The position numbers and the translations under genes are program-made. A DNA stretch of 36,691 nt, from NCBI GenBank assembly GCA_900770765.1, contig CAAGLK010000095.1, forward strand, positions 1 through 36,691, written 5' to 3'. The DNA comes from Helicobacteraceae bacterium. GTDB taxonomy: Bacteria; Campylobacterota; Campylobacteria; Campylobacterales; Helicobacteraceae. This document shows, in pieces, positions 28,732-36,691 of this stretch (positions are counted from its first letter, which is position 1; the number at the start of each line of letters is the position of its first letter). The notes below the pieces were generated by a model, which did no database searches, was not told the DNA's origin, and saw only the letters and a program-made list of their open reading frames with translations.

Positions 28732-28922
28732 GTGCAGGGGTGCGTTATAGACACATTGTAGATAACATAACCGCTACTCTTATAATACATAAGGTTGGCA
28801 CATATAGAGATATAATGGAAATGGATTTAGAGAACGTATTGCTAACATATGCAACGCTTTACATAAACTCTCTAAATGAAATAGAAGCTAATAAGCAAGC
28901 TAATAAGGCTATAAAAAAATGA
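28689..28922 (+). CDS. Frameshift extension of the tail assembly chaperone (T-like part)
   Basis: This frame has no good start of its own except a GTG at 28740 but is open upstream to the slippery site. After the -1 shift the product continues RRIADLSEIGKGNVSAGV and then YRHIVDNITATLIIHK, with helical DIMEMDLENVLLTYATLYIN. The fused protein is 107 + 77 residues. The 77-residue tail corresponds to the T part of lambda G-GT chaperones, which binds the tube protein. Its stop overlaps the tape measure start (ATGA at 28919). Confidence 0.8.
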   Translation, partial: RRIADLSEIGKGNVSAGVRYRHIVDNITATLIIHKVGTYRDIMEMDLENVLLTYATLYINSLNEIEANKQANKAIKK

Positions 28923-30295
28923 ACGATGTATTGAAGCAGTTTAGAATCGTTTTTGGTATTAACACAAAGCCACTTGAACTAGGCTTACAGAGAACAGAAT
29001 CAAAGCTTAGAAAATTCGGGCGCGTGTTTAGCTCCATTGCATCCACTTATTTCAGTTATAAAATTATGCAAGGCGTTATAAACGGCTTTGCAGAATTCAA
29101 CACAAGGCTATCGCATAGCACTTCACTCATGGGTTACAATGTAGAGAACATAACCGCGTTTGGTGGTGCTTTAAAGCGGTTTGGTGGTGATACCCAGAGC
29201 GTTATTACCTCTTTAAACGCGCTTAATAGTGGCTTACATGAAGCAAAATTTGAGGGTGGCGCTTTAGTTGAAGTTGCAAAACGATATGGGTTAAGCATAT
29301 CTACAAGCAACGGCAAATTAATGAGCGCAGAGCAGTTGTTAAAATCCTTAAGCTACCAGTTGCAACGATACGATAAACAAACACGCGTAGCAATAGCATC
29401 GCAGTTAGGTTTAGATGAGAGCATAGTTAGAGCGTTTAACAATGGAAGCAAAGGGCTACAAAGGCTTATAGACAAGCAGAAGCAGTTTGGCATCATAACG
29501 GCTAAAGATGTAAAGATTAGTAATAACTTTAATAATGCGGTGCTAGACTTAAAAGATAGCTTTAGCGGCATAGTTAAGATGTTTGCAAGGTTTATATTAC
29601 CTATGCTTACAAAGCTATTTAAGCTTTTAACTTCATTTGTAGAATTTATGAAAAAACGAAAGCAGTTTGTAATTGCATTCTTTAGCACTTTAATCATTGC
29701 AATGATGCCAGTGTTAGCTATTCTAGGAAAAATGGCATTAGCAAGTGCAGCAGCCTTTGCTCCCATTTTTGCAGTGGTTGGCATCGTGTCGTCCATTGCT
29801 TTGGTTTTAGAGGACATATATTACTATTTCATGGGTTGGGATAGTGTAACGGAGGGGTTAGTGAAAAAATTCCCTCTTTTAGCCAAATCCTTAGAAGCAA
29901 TCCGGCCGGTTTTTATGGCTATTAGACAAGCGTTTAGCGATATTATGGACTTTCTAACCGACCCATCATGGGATAACTTTATCAATATCTTTTTAAACAT
30001 AGGTAAAGCTATAGTTGAAATGCTAGAAAAGCCCATAGCTAGAATCAAAAGGCTTTTAATCGATATTATAGAGAGCGTTAAAAGCTTTGTGATGGATAAT
30101 GCCATCGTTAAATTTATGTTTGGGGATAATAGCACTCCAGTGGTGCCAACAACAAACAACACAAGCACTACTAACAACAATGTGCAAGTAACGCAGAATA
30201 TTACAAGCGCTACTCCTAAAGCTTTGGCAGATGAAACAAGGGGGTTATTAACCAGCCAGATTAATCAACAAAGACAACAAGTAGGGGGCTTTTAA
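28919..30295 (+). CDS. Tail tape measure protein
   Basis: 458 residues. It begins MNDVLKQFRIVFGINTKPLEL, has helical segments around GINGFAEF-type repeats (about 50-120), hydrophobic spans (about 245-300) and a Thr/Asn-rich end with Gln-rich tail (QQRQQVGGF). This is the expected pattern for the protein that sets tail length and enters the envelope with the DNA. It is short, so the tail should also be short. It follows the chaperone pair in the standard order. Confidence 0.85.
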   Translation: MNDVLKQFRIVFGINTKPLELGLQRTESKLRKFGRVFSSIASTYFSYKIMQGVINGFAEFNTRLSHSTSLMGYNVENITAFGGALKRFGGDTQSVITSLNALNSGLHEAKFEGGALVEVAKRYGLSISTSNGKLMSAEQLLKSLSYQLQRYDKQTRVAIASQLGLDESIVRAFNNGSKGLQRLIDKQKQFGIITAKDVKISNNFNNAVLDLKDSFSGIVKMFARFILPMLTKLFKLLTSFVEFMKKRKQFVIAFFSTLIIAMMPVLAILGKMALASAAAFAPIFAVVGIVSSIALVLEDIYYYFMGWDSVTEGLVKKFPLLAKSLEAIRPVFMAIRQAFSDIMDFLTDPSWDNFINIFLNIGKAIVEMLEKPIARIKRLLIDIIESVKSFVMDNAIVKFMFGDNSTPVVPTTNNTSTTNNNVQVTQNITSATPKALADETRGLLTSQINQQRQQVGGF

Positions 30296-30834
30296 TGGCT
30301 TTTACTTTGAATGTGCCTACCCTTAGCCAAGCCTTATCCGGCTTTTATCCTATGAAAATCCACGAGCAAGGAAACGAGGATGTTAAGCTAAAATGCACGC
30401 TTATCGAGATACTAGAATCCGATAGCTACAATCTACCAAACGAACCAGTAGACTCCCAAAGCTTTATAAGTGATACGCTATACAAAATGCCTAAGCAAAT
30501 CACTTGCAGGGTATTTGTGAATACTAACTTTTTGGATACTTTTAATAGCGTTTTAGAATCCTTGCAGAATGGCAAAGGCTTTTGCATAAGAGGCGCGGAC
30601 GGCCAGAAATACGAAAATATGCGTTTAGAGAGCCTATCCACTTCACAAACGGCCGATGTGCAAGGGGGGTATTTCTATAACATGGCATTTAAGGAAACCA
30701 TAGTAATAGAATCCTTTAACGCAGGGATACCATTAAGCAACGCACAAAAAAGCGCGTATTCAACTAAGCAAAGCGTAGGCGAGTCGGCTAATAACAAGCG
30801 ACCCCGCTCTATACTAAAAGGGCTTACCGGATGA
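30295..30834 (+). CDS. Baseplate/distal tail protein (unclassified)
   Basis: 179 residues, beta-rich with a FVNTNFLDTFNSVLESLQNGKGFCIRGADGQKYENM centre and a YFYNMAFKETIVIES strand. Its place right after the tape measure suggests a distal tail or hub-proximal ring protein. I do not recognise a named family with certainty. The ATG overlaps the tape measure stop (taATG). Confidence 0.6.
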   Translation: MAFTLNVPTLSQALSGFYPMKIHEQGNEDVKLKCTLIEILESDSYNLPNEPVDSQSFISDTLYKMPKQITCRVFVNTNFLDTFNSVLESLQNGKGFCIRGADGQKYENMRLESLSTSQTADVQGGYFYNMAFKETIVIESFNAGIPLSNAQKSAYSTKQSVGESANNKRPRSILKGLTG

Positions 30835-31169
30835 TTGAGGATGTTATTATTGATATAGATAGCTTTACAAGTGTGTATGAAATAACCCTGCAAGCAATAC
30901 CTAATCAAGAATTTAGCACAACAATCAATAATGAAATATTTAATATTGAAATAAGAACCTTTGCAAATGATAGAACCTATATAACCATTAAAAAAGACGA
31001 TGTAACTCTCTGCAATAATGCAAATATAAAATGTGGAGTTGATATTACATATTTTGGGGGTTTTAGAGGCTTTAGGTTTTTCTTTTTAAAGCAAAATGAT
31101 AAGCAAAATATCCCATACAATTACACAGACTTCAGTAAAAATATAGGACTCTATTGTGGCATTATTTAA
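30831..31169 (+). CDS. Baseplate plug protein (Pam3 gp18-like)
   Basis: 112 residues. The beta-sheet pattern (EITLQAIPNQEFSTTI, FNIEIRTFANDRTYITIKKDDVTLC, FRGFRFFFLKQ) resembles the small plug domain of Pam3-type baseplates, which seals the tube end. It overlaps both neighbours by a few bases (ATGA at 30831; 14 bases with the next gene). Family call tentative. Confidence 0.6.
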   Translation: MIEDVIIDIDSFTSVYEITLQAIPNQEFSTTINNEIFNIEIRTFANDRTYITIKKDDVTLCNNANIKCGVDITYFGGFRGFRFFFLKQNDKQNIPYNYTDFSKNIGLYCGII

Positions 31170-32016
31170 GCGATGCTACAAGCTTACTCTAACAATAAAT
31201 GGTAAAACTAAAATTTACCAGGAATTAGCTACAAGCGATGTAAGCTTAAAAATTGAATTTGAAGTAACCGCTAGCGTTAATGGTGCGTTTAGCAATGGAA
31301 TAATTACCATCTTTGGATTAAAGCAAGAGGATACGGCCTTTTTAGCTACAAACTACAATCCCCAGACCTTGCAGTTAAAGGACTCTTTTGTGGAGCTAGA
31401 GGCCGGTTATCCGGAGCAAATGGCTATGATTCTAAGTGGCAATATATATGAGAGCGAGCCTAATTTTACAAGCGCAGACCAGAGCATACGCTTTAAGGTA
31501 ATGAGTGGAGTGCAAAATAACTTAAAAAAAGGTGCTAGCATAGCGGATAGCATCTCTAAAAATGCTACTTTTAAAGATATATGCGCTAAGGTTGCAAGCA
31601 ATAATAATCTAGCCTTAAAATATGATAATAAAATAACAAATAAGGTAATAGGTGATTTTGCATTTCAAGGGACTCCATACCAGCAAGTAATGAAGCTTAG
31701 AGAGCTTATGCCTTTAAGCGTAAATATTGCAATAAATAATAAAACACTTGAGGTAACCTATACAAACTCCAGCAGTGCTAAGAAAATGATTATTAGCGGG
31801 GATAGTGGTATGATAGGAACGCCTAAGCCTACCAGCACGGGTTGCATTGTTACTATTTTGCTTAATCCCATGCTAAGCATTAACACTTTTGTAGAAATTC
31901 AGTCAAAGAAACTCCCGCAATTAAATGAGTTGTATCGCATAATTGAAGTTAAGCATCGCGGGGGTAACAGAAGCGATAACTGGCATACAGAACTCACACT
32001 AACAAAGGCGCTTTAA
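31156..32016 (+). CDS. Baseplate hub protein (gpD-like)
   Basis: 286 residues from GTG 31156. N-terminal strands (YKLTLTINGKTKIYQ), the IKIEFEVTASVNGAFSN-type beta sandwich, a QGTPYQQVMKLRELMP helix, and the end YRIIEVKHRGGNRSDNWHTELTL are typical of hub proteins of contractile tails (gpD/gp27-like). It would hold the spike at the tube tip. It stops where the spike gene begins. Confidence 0.75.
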   Translation: MALFKRCYKLTLTINGKTKIYQELATSDVSLKIEFEVTASVNGAFSNGIITIFGLKQEDTAFLATNYNPQTLQLKDSFVELEAGYPEQMAMILSGNIYESEPNFTSADQSIRFKVMSGVQNNLKKGASIADSISKNATFKDICAKVASNNNLALKYDNKITNKVIGDFAFQGTPYQQVMKLRELMPLSVNIAINNKTLEVTYTNSSSAKKMIISGDSGMIGTPKPTSTGCIVTILLNPMLSINTFVEIQSKKLPQLNELYRIIEVKHRGGNRSDNWHTELTLTKAL

Positions 32017-32705
32017 TGGCTTATGAGAATCTTATAAAACCATTTGAAAACGATTTTGGAACGGCTATACAAGCACTAATACAAGACAATATTAAGAACA
32101 TTAACACGGCTTTTATAGCAAAGGTGCAGAGCATCAGCGAGGATAATAAAAAGGTTAATATTGTAAATGTGATAAAAAACGATGCCAGTAATCAAAATGT
32201 AGTAATCCCAAATGTATTAATAGCCCAGCCTTATAGCAGTGAGTGGCAAATATCCTTTAAAATAGCCGTTGGTGATATAGGTTTAGCCATTGTATGCAAA
32301 GACGATATTACAAACTACAAGCAAAGCGGTTTGGATTCTAAAGCAAACACAAAGAGGCGTTTTGATATAACGGACTCCATCTTTATCCCATTAAGCCTTT
32401 ATTTGCAAGGGGATAATGAAAACGCAGGTTTTAGTGTGAAAAACAAAAGCGGGGATTGTGAGTTATCCTTTGATAAAGATGGAAAGCTATCAATCAAAGC
32501 TAAAGAGGTAGAGATAAAATCACAGAATCCTTTAAGCATAGGAACGAATGAAACTCTATTAAGTTGCTTTAATGCAATAATTGACAATTTGCAAGGTGCT
32601 ATTATAGGCGGGACTACAAACGGAGGGCAGAGTATCACAACGCTACCAAACTATAATGCACAAGCGCAGACAATGAAACAAACTATACAAGCGGTGCTAA
32701 AATGA
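32016..32705 (+). CDS. Baseplate spike (Gp138 / gpV-like)
   Basis: 229 residues. An N-terminal OB-like segment (AFIAKVQSISEDNKKVNIVNVI, IPNVLIAQPYSS) with IGLAIVCKDDITNY resembles Gp138-type spike OB folds. Then comes a beta-helical-like repeat part (CELSFDKDGKLSIKAKEVEIKS) and a GGTTNGGQSITTLPNY stretch. The trimeric spike punctures the outer membrane at contraction. Position between hub and wedge supports it. Confidence 0.75.
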   Translation: MAYENLIKPFENDFGTAIQALIQDNIKNINTAFIAKVQSISEDNKKVNIVNVIKNDASNQNVVIPNVLIAQPYSSEWQISFKIAVGDIGLAIVCKDDITNYKQSGLDSKANTKRRFDITDSIFIPLSLYLQGDNENAGFSVKNKSGDCELSFDKDGKLSIKAKEVEIKSQNPLSIGTNETLLSCFNAIIDNLQGAIIGGTTNGGQSITTLPNYNAQAQTMKQTIQAVLK

Positions 32706-33034
32706 TAAGCTTTAAACTAGATAGTAATAACAATCTAATCGTAGGAACGCAACTTGTAACAATTAGCGGGGTTGAAGCAGTGGCTCAAGATTGTAGAACA
32801 CGGCTTAATATGCTATTAGGCGAGTATCCATTTGATACCACGCAGGGAATGGATTATGCAGGGCTTTTAAATGGAAATAATCGTAACGCATTAAAAAGCA
32901 CTATAATTACAGAGTTAAAAAAGGATAGTAGAATCGAATATGTAACGATTAAGGATTTTGCAATAGATAGCAATGGCAAAGCTACTCTATCGATAGAATG
33001 CACTTTGTACAGCGGGGAGGTTGTAAGTGTTTAG
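32702..33034 (+). CDS. Baseplate wedge protein (gp25/W-like)
   Basis: 110 residues. The segments GVEAVAQDCRTRLNMLLGEYPFDTTQGMDYAG and LKKDSRIEYVTIKDFAIDSNGKATLSIECTL are the classic fold of gp25/gpW-type wedge proteins that link baseplate wedges to the sheath. It overlaps the next gene (baseplate J) by 8 bases. Confidence 0.8.
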   Translation: MISFKLDSNNNLIVGTQLVTISGVEAVAQDCRTRLNMLLGEYPFDTTQGMDYAGLLNGNNRNALKSTIITELKKDSRIEYVTIKDFAIDSNGKATLSIECTLYSGEVVSV

Positions 33035-34223
33035 TTTTGGAACGAAAACAAATACTAATTTATGGACTTTTAACGATGACAAAAGCGGGTTGCAATTCTC
33101 TCAAACAAGCGATATAGAAAACGCATACAAGGACTTATTTAAGCGCATATTTGCAGATATAAACCTAGACCCTAGCACTCCAGCAGGGCAGATTATCACA
33201 TACCTAACCGAGCAAGATACAGCTACCATACAAGGCATTCAAGACTTTGTAAATTACTTCTTTTTAGGTGGTAGCGGGCAGATGCTAGACCTATGGGCTT
33301 ATAATCAGTATCGCATCACACGAAAAAGCGCGGTTAAAGGCAGTGTGCTTATTGATATAATAGGCGTCCCGGCTACAATAATCCCCAAAGGTTTCATAGT
33401 AAGCAACGGCGAGATGCAGTTTGAAACATACGCAGAGCATACAATAGGCGAGAGTGGTAGCATCCAAATACATTTGCAGCAAGTAGAAGTAAGCGAGAGA
33501 ATCGCATTACAGAACACAATTAGGCAAATCATTACAAAAATTGACGGCGTGGATTCTGTGAATAATCCAAATTCTAGCACAGCGGGTATTCTAAGAGAGA
33601 GCGACACACAATTCTATAAAAGAGCCTTGCAGTATGGAAGCATTTATAAAAATTCAAGTTTTACAAGCATCCTAGCTAATATCGCAAATGTAAGCGGTGT
33701 TGAAAAAATCAGTGGCTTTGAAAATCCAACAAAGAACGAAGTTATACACAGAGGCATTACAATGACTCCGCATAGTATTTGTGTGTGCGTGCTTGGTGGT
33801 AGTGATTTAGATATAGCAACGGAGTTTAGCTATTCAAAGCCTCCCGGTTGTGGAATGGTTGGCGATACTAAAGTGCCTATTGAAGTCGAGGGTAAAGATA
33901 TTACATATTCTTTTTACAGACCCATTACAAAAGCCTTAAAATTTGAAGTATCATGCGTAATTTACACAAACTCCCCTAGCAGTTACCAAACAATCATAAG
34001 AGAAGCTATAAAAACCTATATAAACAATCTAAATATAGGCGCGGATATAACCCAGCCGGCTATCTCTAAAGTATGCGAGAGCGTTGCTAATGGCTTTGCT
34101 ATTGATAGCGTTAAAATTGGCTTAAAAAGCGGTGCAGTTGGTTGGGATGCAATAGCGTTAAACTTGAACGAAATGGCATCGGTTAGCGATAGCGATATAT
34201 TAGTTACAAGCAAGGGCGGCTAA
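33027..34223 (+). CDS. Baseplate J-like protein
   Basis: 398 residues from GTG 33027. The LDPSTPAGQIITYLTEQDTATIQ helix, LDLWAYNQYRITRKSAVKGSV, the IPKGFIVSN strand, and LRESDTQFYKRALQYGSIY are all typical of baseplate J family proteins. The family forms the wedge body that triggers sheath contraction. It ends where the DUF2612 gene begins. Confidence 0.88.
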   Translation: MFSFGTKTNTNLWTFNDDKSGLQFSQTSDIENAYKDLFKRIFADINLDPSTPAGQIITYLTEQDTATIQGIQDFVNYFFLGGSGQMLDLWAYNQYRITRKSAVKGSVLIDIIGVPATIIPKGFIVSNGEMQFETYAEHTIGESGSIQIHLQQVEVSERIALQNTIRQIITKIDGVDSVNNPNSSTAGILRESDTQFYKRALQYGSIYKNSSFTSILANIANVSGVEKISGFENPTKNEVIHRGITMTPHSICVCVLGGSDLDIATEFSYSKPPGCGMVGDTKVPIEVEGKDITYSFYRPITKALKFEVSCVIYTNSPSSYQTIIREAIKTYINNLNIGADITQPAISKVCESVANGFAIDSVKIGLKSGAVGWDAIALNLNEMASVSDSDILVTSKGG

Positions 34224-34981
34224 TGTTTGAGAAGCTATATGATGATATTAGAATCCAGTCACAATACCAGAACACAAACATAGAAGCCTTGCTTAATGGC
34301 ATAAAAGAGATTAGGATTAATTTCATTGTAAAAGCATTGGAATCCGCTATAACTGAAGTTTTTAATTTTGAGACAATGAGTGGTGATGCTTTGGATATGT
34401 GGGGTCGGTTGCTAGATTTTTCGAGATATGTACCCATAAATATCGAGGACGCCGGCGCGTTTAAAAACTTTAGCTTTTACCAAAGTAATTTTCATTTAGC
34501 AAAATTCTTTGATAAAGAGGATATTAAATACGTAGAACTAACCGATGCATCTTATAGGCGAGTCTTGCAGTTGCTTTGGCGCGCTAGAAACACATCATCG
34601 ACTTTACGTAACAATAGCGAGCTAGCAAAACAAGCACTTGGAGTAGATATTGCTACAGGCGACTCGATGGATATGGAATTCATAACCTATTTTTTCAAAG
34701 AACAGATACCCGGTTGGTTAAAAAATATCCTATCTAAATACGATATATTACCCAGACCAGCGGGGGTTGGAAGCAATTATGTAAGCGCGTTTTATAGAAT
34801 CTTTGGCTTTAAGACAGACAGCGCGGATTATAATAGAGAGTATTTAGGCAACTTCTTTAATGCACAATTTGCCAGAGAGGGCATTGCAAAGCTAAATACT
34901 CCAGACGATAAAGAGGAGTTAGATAAACTTAAAGAAATCTTAGACCCTTTATTGCAAGGTGGAAGCAATGATAAGCAATGA
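34223..34981 (+). CDS. DUF2612-like baseplate protein
   Basis: 252 residues. The N-terminal part with FETMSGDALDMWGRLLDFSRYVPI and DASYRRVLQLLWRARNTSSTL matches DUF2612, proteins that follow baseplate J and attach fibres to the baseplate. It overlaps the next gene's start by 14 bases. Function by position and family: baseplate-fibre link. Confidence 0.75.
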   Translation: MFEKLYDDIRIQSQYQNTNIEALLNGIKEIRINFIVKALESAITEVFNFETMSGDALDMWGRLLDFSRYVPINIEDAGAFKNFSFYQSNFHLAKFFDKEDIKYVELTDASYRRVLQLLWRARNTSSTLRNNSELAKQALGVDIATGDSMDMEFITYFFKEQIPGWLKNILSKYDILPRPAGVGSNYVSAFYRIFGFKTDSADYNREYLGNFFNAQFAREGIAKLNTPDDKEELDKLKEILDPLLQGGSNDKQ

Positions 34982-35372
34982 GAAAAAAGCAGAGGCTAAA
35001 AAGCTAATAGAAGCCTTAATTAAAAAGGTGGAATCCCATATCCAAAAGATAAAAGAAACTAAAGAATCCGAGCGCGTAAATCCTTTTGATAAATATCCAC
35101 TTGACGGCTACTTAAAAAAGGCAGAGAAGTTAAGAAACAATTACATCATGGCATACAAGCAAATAGACAAGCAAGACTCCGATTTTGACTTTAAAGCACT
35201 CTTTAAAAATGAGCTCAAAGAGCTACCAAAACCATACACTTGCCAGCAAGTAAAACAAATGGAGTTAGGCATTAAAGGAGTGCATAGGATTAAGCGGTTA
35301 GAAAAATACGATTTAGGCAGGCTTAATGTGGAATTCTTAGGGGGAAATAAGTTTGAGAAAGTGGAAGCTTAG
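34968..35372 (+). CDS. Uncharacterised basic coiled protein in the fibre cluster (134 aa)
   Basis: Starting at ATG 34968 (AAGGTGG upstream; a GTG at 34959 is also in frame), the product is 134 residues, highly charged and helical (EKKAEAKKLIEALIKKVESHIQKI, then LDGYLKKAEKLRNNYIM). No family recognised. Between DUF2612 and the fibre-like gene it may be a fibre chaperone or fibre base. It overlaps the next gene by 20 bases. Confidence 0.6.
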   Translation: MISNEKKAEAKKLIEALIKKVESHIQKIKETKESERVNPFDKYPLDGYLKKAEKLRNNYIMAYKQIDKQDSDFDFKALFKNELKELPKPYTCQQVKQMELGIKGVHRIKRLEKYDLGRLNVEFLGGNKFEKVEA

Positions 35373-36222
35373 AGGATTAAAGCTAGGTAAAGAGAGAGCG
35401 AGGGTTATCCAAAATGATAACGGATACATTCAAGATACTTTTTTGGAGTTTCAGTGCATAAAAAACGATGATGATATACAGAGAGAGAATGATATAGAAG
35501 CCAGAAAGACCGAGCTAGAAGCCAAAAAAGCCGAGTTACAAACCAAAAATAACGAATTGCAAGCTAAAAACGGCGAGATTCAGCCACTATTTACCGGTGC
35601 TATAGACGACAAAGCAATAAAGACCATGATAGAGTTTCTAAGGAATAGAGAAAGCGCGTTAAAAGCACATTACACAAACTATTTCACGATACCTGGAGGG
35701 AGGCTATTAACCCAGCATCTTGGCTTAGGACATATAGAGCTAGGATTCTTTAACAAGGCAGATATATTTGTCAAATACCAAAACGATATGCTTAACGCAA
35801 TAAAGGCTACTAATAGCAGTGTAACTAACTACAAATTCAACGCACACAAGCGAGGTATGATGATGGGATTCGGCTCTCACGAATTCAACGCCTTAAAAGA
35901 GTGGCATTGGGAAATGTTTGCCAGAGACCATTGGACTACACGTATGTATAGATACTATAGAGATGGTAGAACCAGAGTCGGTTGGGGTCGCTACAAATTG
36001 CATCACAGAACGGATGGTGGTTGGTATCTTAACTATGGGGTGCCTAGACTAAGAAACATTAGCGAAATCTTTTTTAAATGGGACGATTTAGAGAATTTTT
36101 ACCAAAAGTTAGAGCAAACCAGCCTTTTAATTGATAAAATTAGAGACCTAGAAGCCCTTGTAGCTAGACTTGAAAGAGAAAAAGAAACAAAAATTCAGGA
36201 AAACCACAACATACTCTATTGA
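35353..36222 (+). CDS. Fibre-like protein with coiled coil and aromatic core (289 aa)
   Basis: TTG start at 35353. A coiled coil (about 42-75, with TELEAKKAELQTKNNEL heptads) leads to a central aromatic- and His-rich region (EFNALKEWHWEMFARDHW, then the MYRYYRDGRTRVGWGR segment), and a second coil near the end. No known family is evident. Neighbours are baseplate and tail fibre genes, so it is probably a structural fibre or tail-tip protein. It could instead be a surface enzyme; the dense Trp/His/Arg core would fit neither test by eye. Confidence 0.55.
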   Translation: MRKWKLRGLKLGKERARVIQNDNGYIQDTFLEFQCIKNDDDIQRENDIEARKTELEAKKAELQTKNNELQAKNGEIQPLFTGAIDDKAIKTMIEFLRNRESALKAHYTNYFTIPGGRLLTQHLGLGHIELGFFNKADIFVKYQNDMLNAIKATNSSVTNYKFNAHKRGMMMGFGSHEFNALKEWHWEMFARDHWTTRMYRYYRDGRTRVGWGRYKLHHRTDGGWYLNYGVPRLRNISEIFFKWDDLENFYQKLEQTSLLIDKIRDLEALVARLEREKETKIQENHNILY

Positions 36223-36234
36223 AAGGATTAGAAA

Positions 36235-36691
36235 ATGCCTATAACTAACGCGCCTTTTTTTAAATACGCTTTTGCACAAAACGGGGATAAGACTCCTATA
36301 CCACAAGACCAAGACCCAAAAGGTAAAGTAAGCTATGAAGTAGGCTTTGGTGGTATTTACAGCAGAGACCCGTTAGCGGACGGGGATTATGTATTAAGAC
36401 CGGATTTTAACCAGCTAATGTTTGATACAACCAACGCTATAAGGCAAATGCAAATAAACGGCGCTAACCTTTGGAGAGCAGAGGTAGCAAATAATGGTGG
36501 CTATCCAGCCGGCGCGGTTGTTTTAGTAAAAATGCAAATGAACGGGGTTATCGATAGTGGTAGCGATTTTGTACAGCACTTGAACTATTACCAGCCCTTT
36601 ATAAGCATGATAGAAGCAAACACAGACGAGCCTTTAGCAGCGACCGCTTACAAATCATGGTGGGCTTTAGATGGTAACCCGCTTTTTGGAA
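36235..36691 (+). CDS. Tail fibre / tail collar protein, 5' part (joins 1..607)
   Basis: ATG 36235 follows GAAAGGA and opens the frame that leaves the window at 36691 and continues at position 1..607; the 119-base terminal repeat covers the shared part. The start is MPITNAPFFKYAFA. The FGGIYSRDPLADGDYVLRPDFNQLM segment and VLVKMQMNGVIDSGSDFVQ lead into the collar domain. It is a fibre base and shaft; the C-terminal collar motif is in the other half. Complete product: 314 residues. Confidence 0.85.
   Translation, partial: MPITNAPFFKYAFAQNGDKTPIPQDQDPKGKVSYEVGFGGIYSRDPLADGDYVLRPDFNQLMFDTTNAIRQMQINGANLWRAEVANNGGYPAGAVVLVKMQMNGVIDSGSDFVQHLNYYQPFISMIEANTDEPLAATAYKSWWALDGNPLFG
36573..36691. repeat. 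119-bp direct terminal repeat, right copy
   Basis: Exact second copy of positions 1-119. The unique genome length is therefore about 36,572 bp. Confidence 0.95.

Noticed and set aside
28740..28922. Independent 60-residue gene starting at GTG 28740
   Set aside because: The frame is open back to the slippery site, and the full frameshift element explains its expression better than a separate start.

Overview
The window is a complete circular, or circularly permuted, tailed-phage genome. Its first 119 bases recur exactly as its last 119, so the unique sequence is about 36,572 bp, and the gene cut at the ends (tail fibre) joins into one 314-residue reading frame across the junction. All convincing genes lie on the + strand. 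The DNA is AT-rich, with frequent AAGGAG or G-run ribosome sites and promoters built from a TATAAT box preceded by TTAAG blocks in phase. That promoter style, the AGA/AGC-rich codon use and the poly-G/poly-C tracts point to a host in the Campylobacterota (Helicobacter/Campylobacter type). The host is inferred, not proven.

Layout. Positions 1-607 hold the end of the tail fibre. Positions 610-760 form a regulatory gap with a 9-bp-stem RNA hairpin whose loop is complementary to the Shine-Dalgarno leader of the early genes. Positions 790-14909 are the early/accessory region. In order it holds a MORN-like protein, two small membrane proteins and a DUF5675-like protein; two KilA-N-type proteins; a control region with tandem operators, a promoter, a terminator and kissing hairpins; two winged-helix replication proteins and a DnaC-like helicase loader; an exonuclease/ERF/SSB recombination set; an extraordinary Cys-x-x repeat protein; a spanin/holin-like lysis cluster; a DUF1064 nuclease; membrane proteins; and an N6-adenine methylase. 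At least nine operons here start with near-identical promoter-leader cassettes, and four of the genes are MORN-like paralogues.

Positions 14957-24721 hold packaging and head genes: terminase small and large subunits, DUF1073 portal, Mu F-like head protein, DUF2213 protease/scaffold, decoration protein, DUF2184 capsid, DUF4054 and neck proteins. Positions 24730-36235 hold a contractile (myovirus) tail: terminator, DUF3383 sheath with inserted Ig-like repeats, tube, a chaperone pair with a textbook -1 frameshift site, tape measure, hub, spike, wedge, baseplate J, DUF2612 and fibres.

How it fits together. Early genes are probably read by host sigma-70 polymerase, replicate by a replisome-organiser/helicase-loader route, and recombine through exonuclease plus ERF annealing. 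Two RNA elements (620-670 and 3771-3870) look able to control early translation or replication by base pairing. I see no integrase, CI-type repressor, partition gene, tRNA or CRISPR array. The genome is almost devoid of GATC (one site found) while encoding an adenine methylase, a sign of pressure from GATC-specific restriction.
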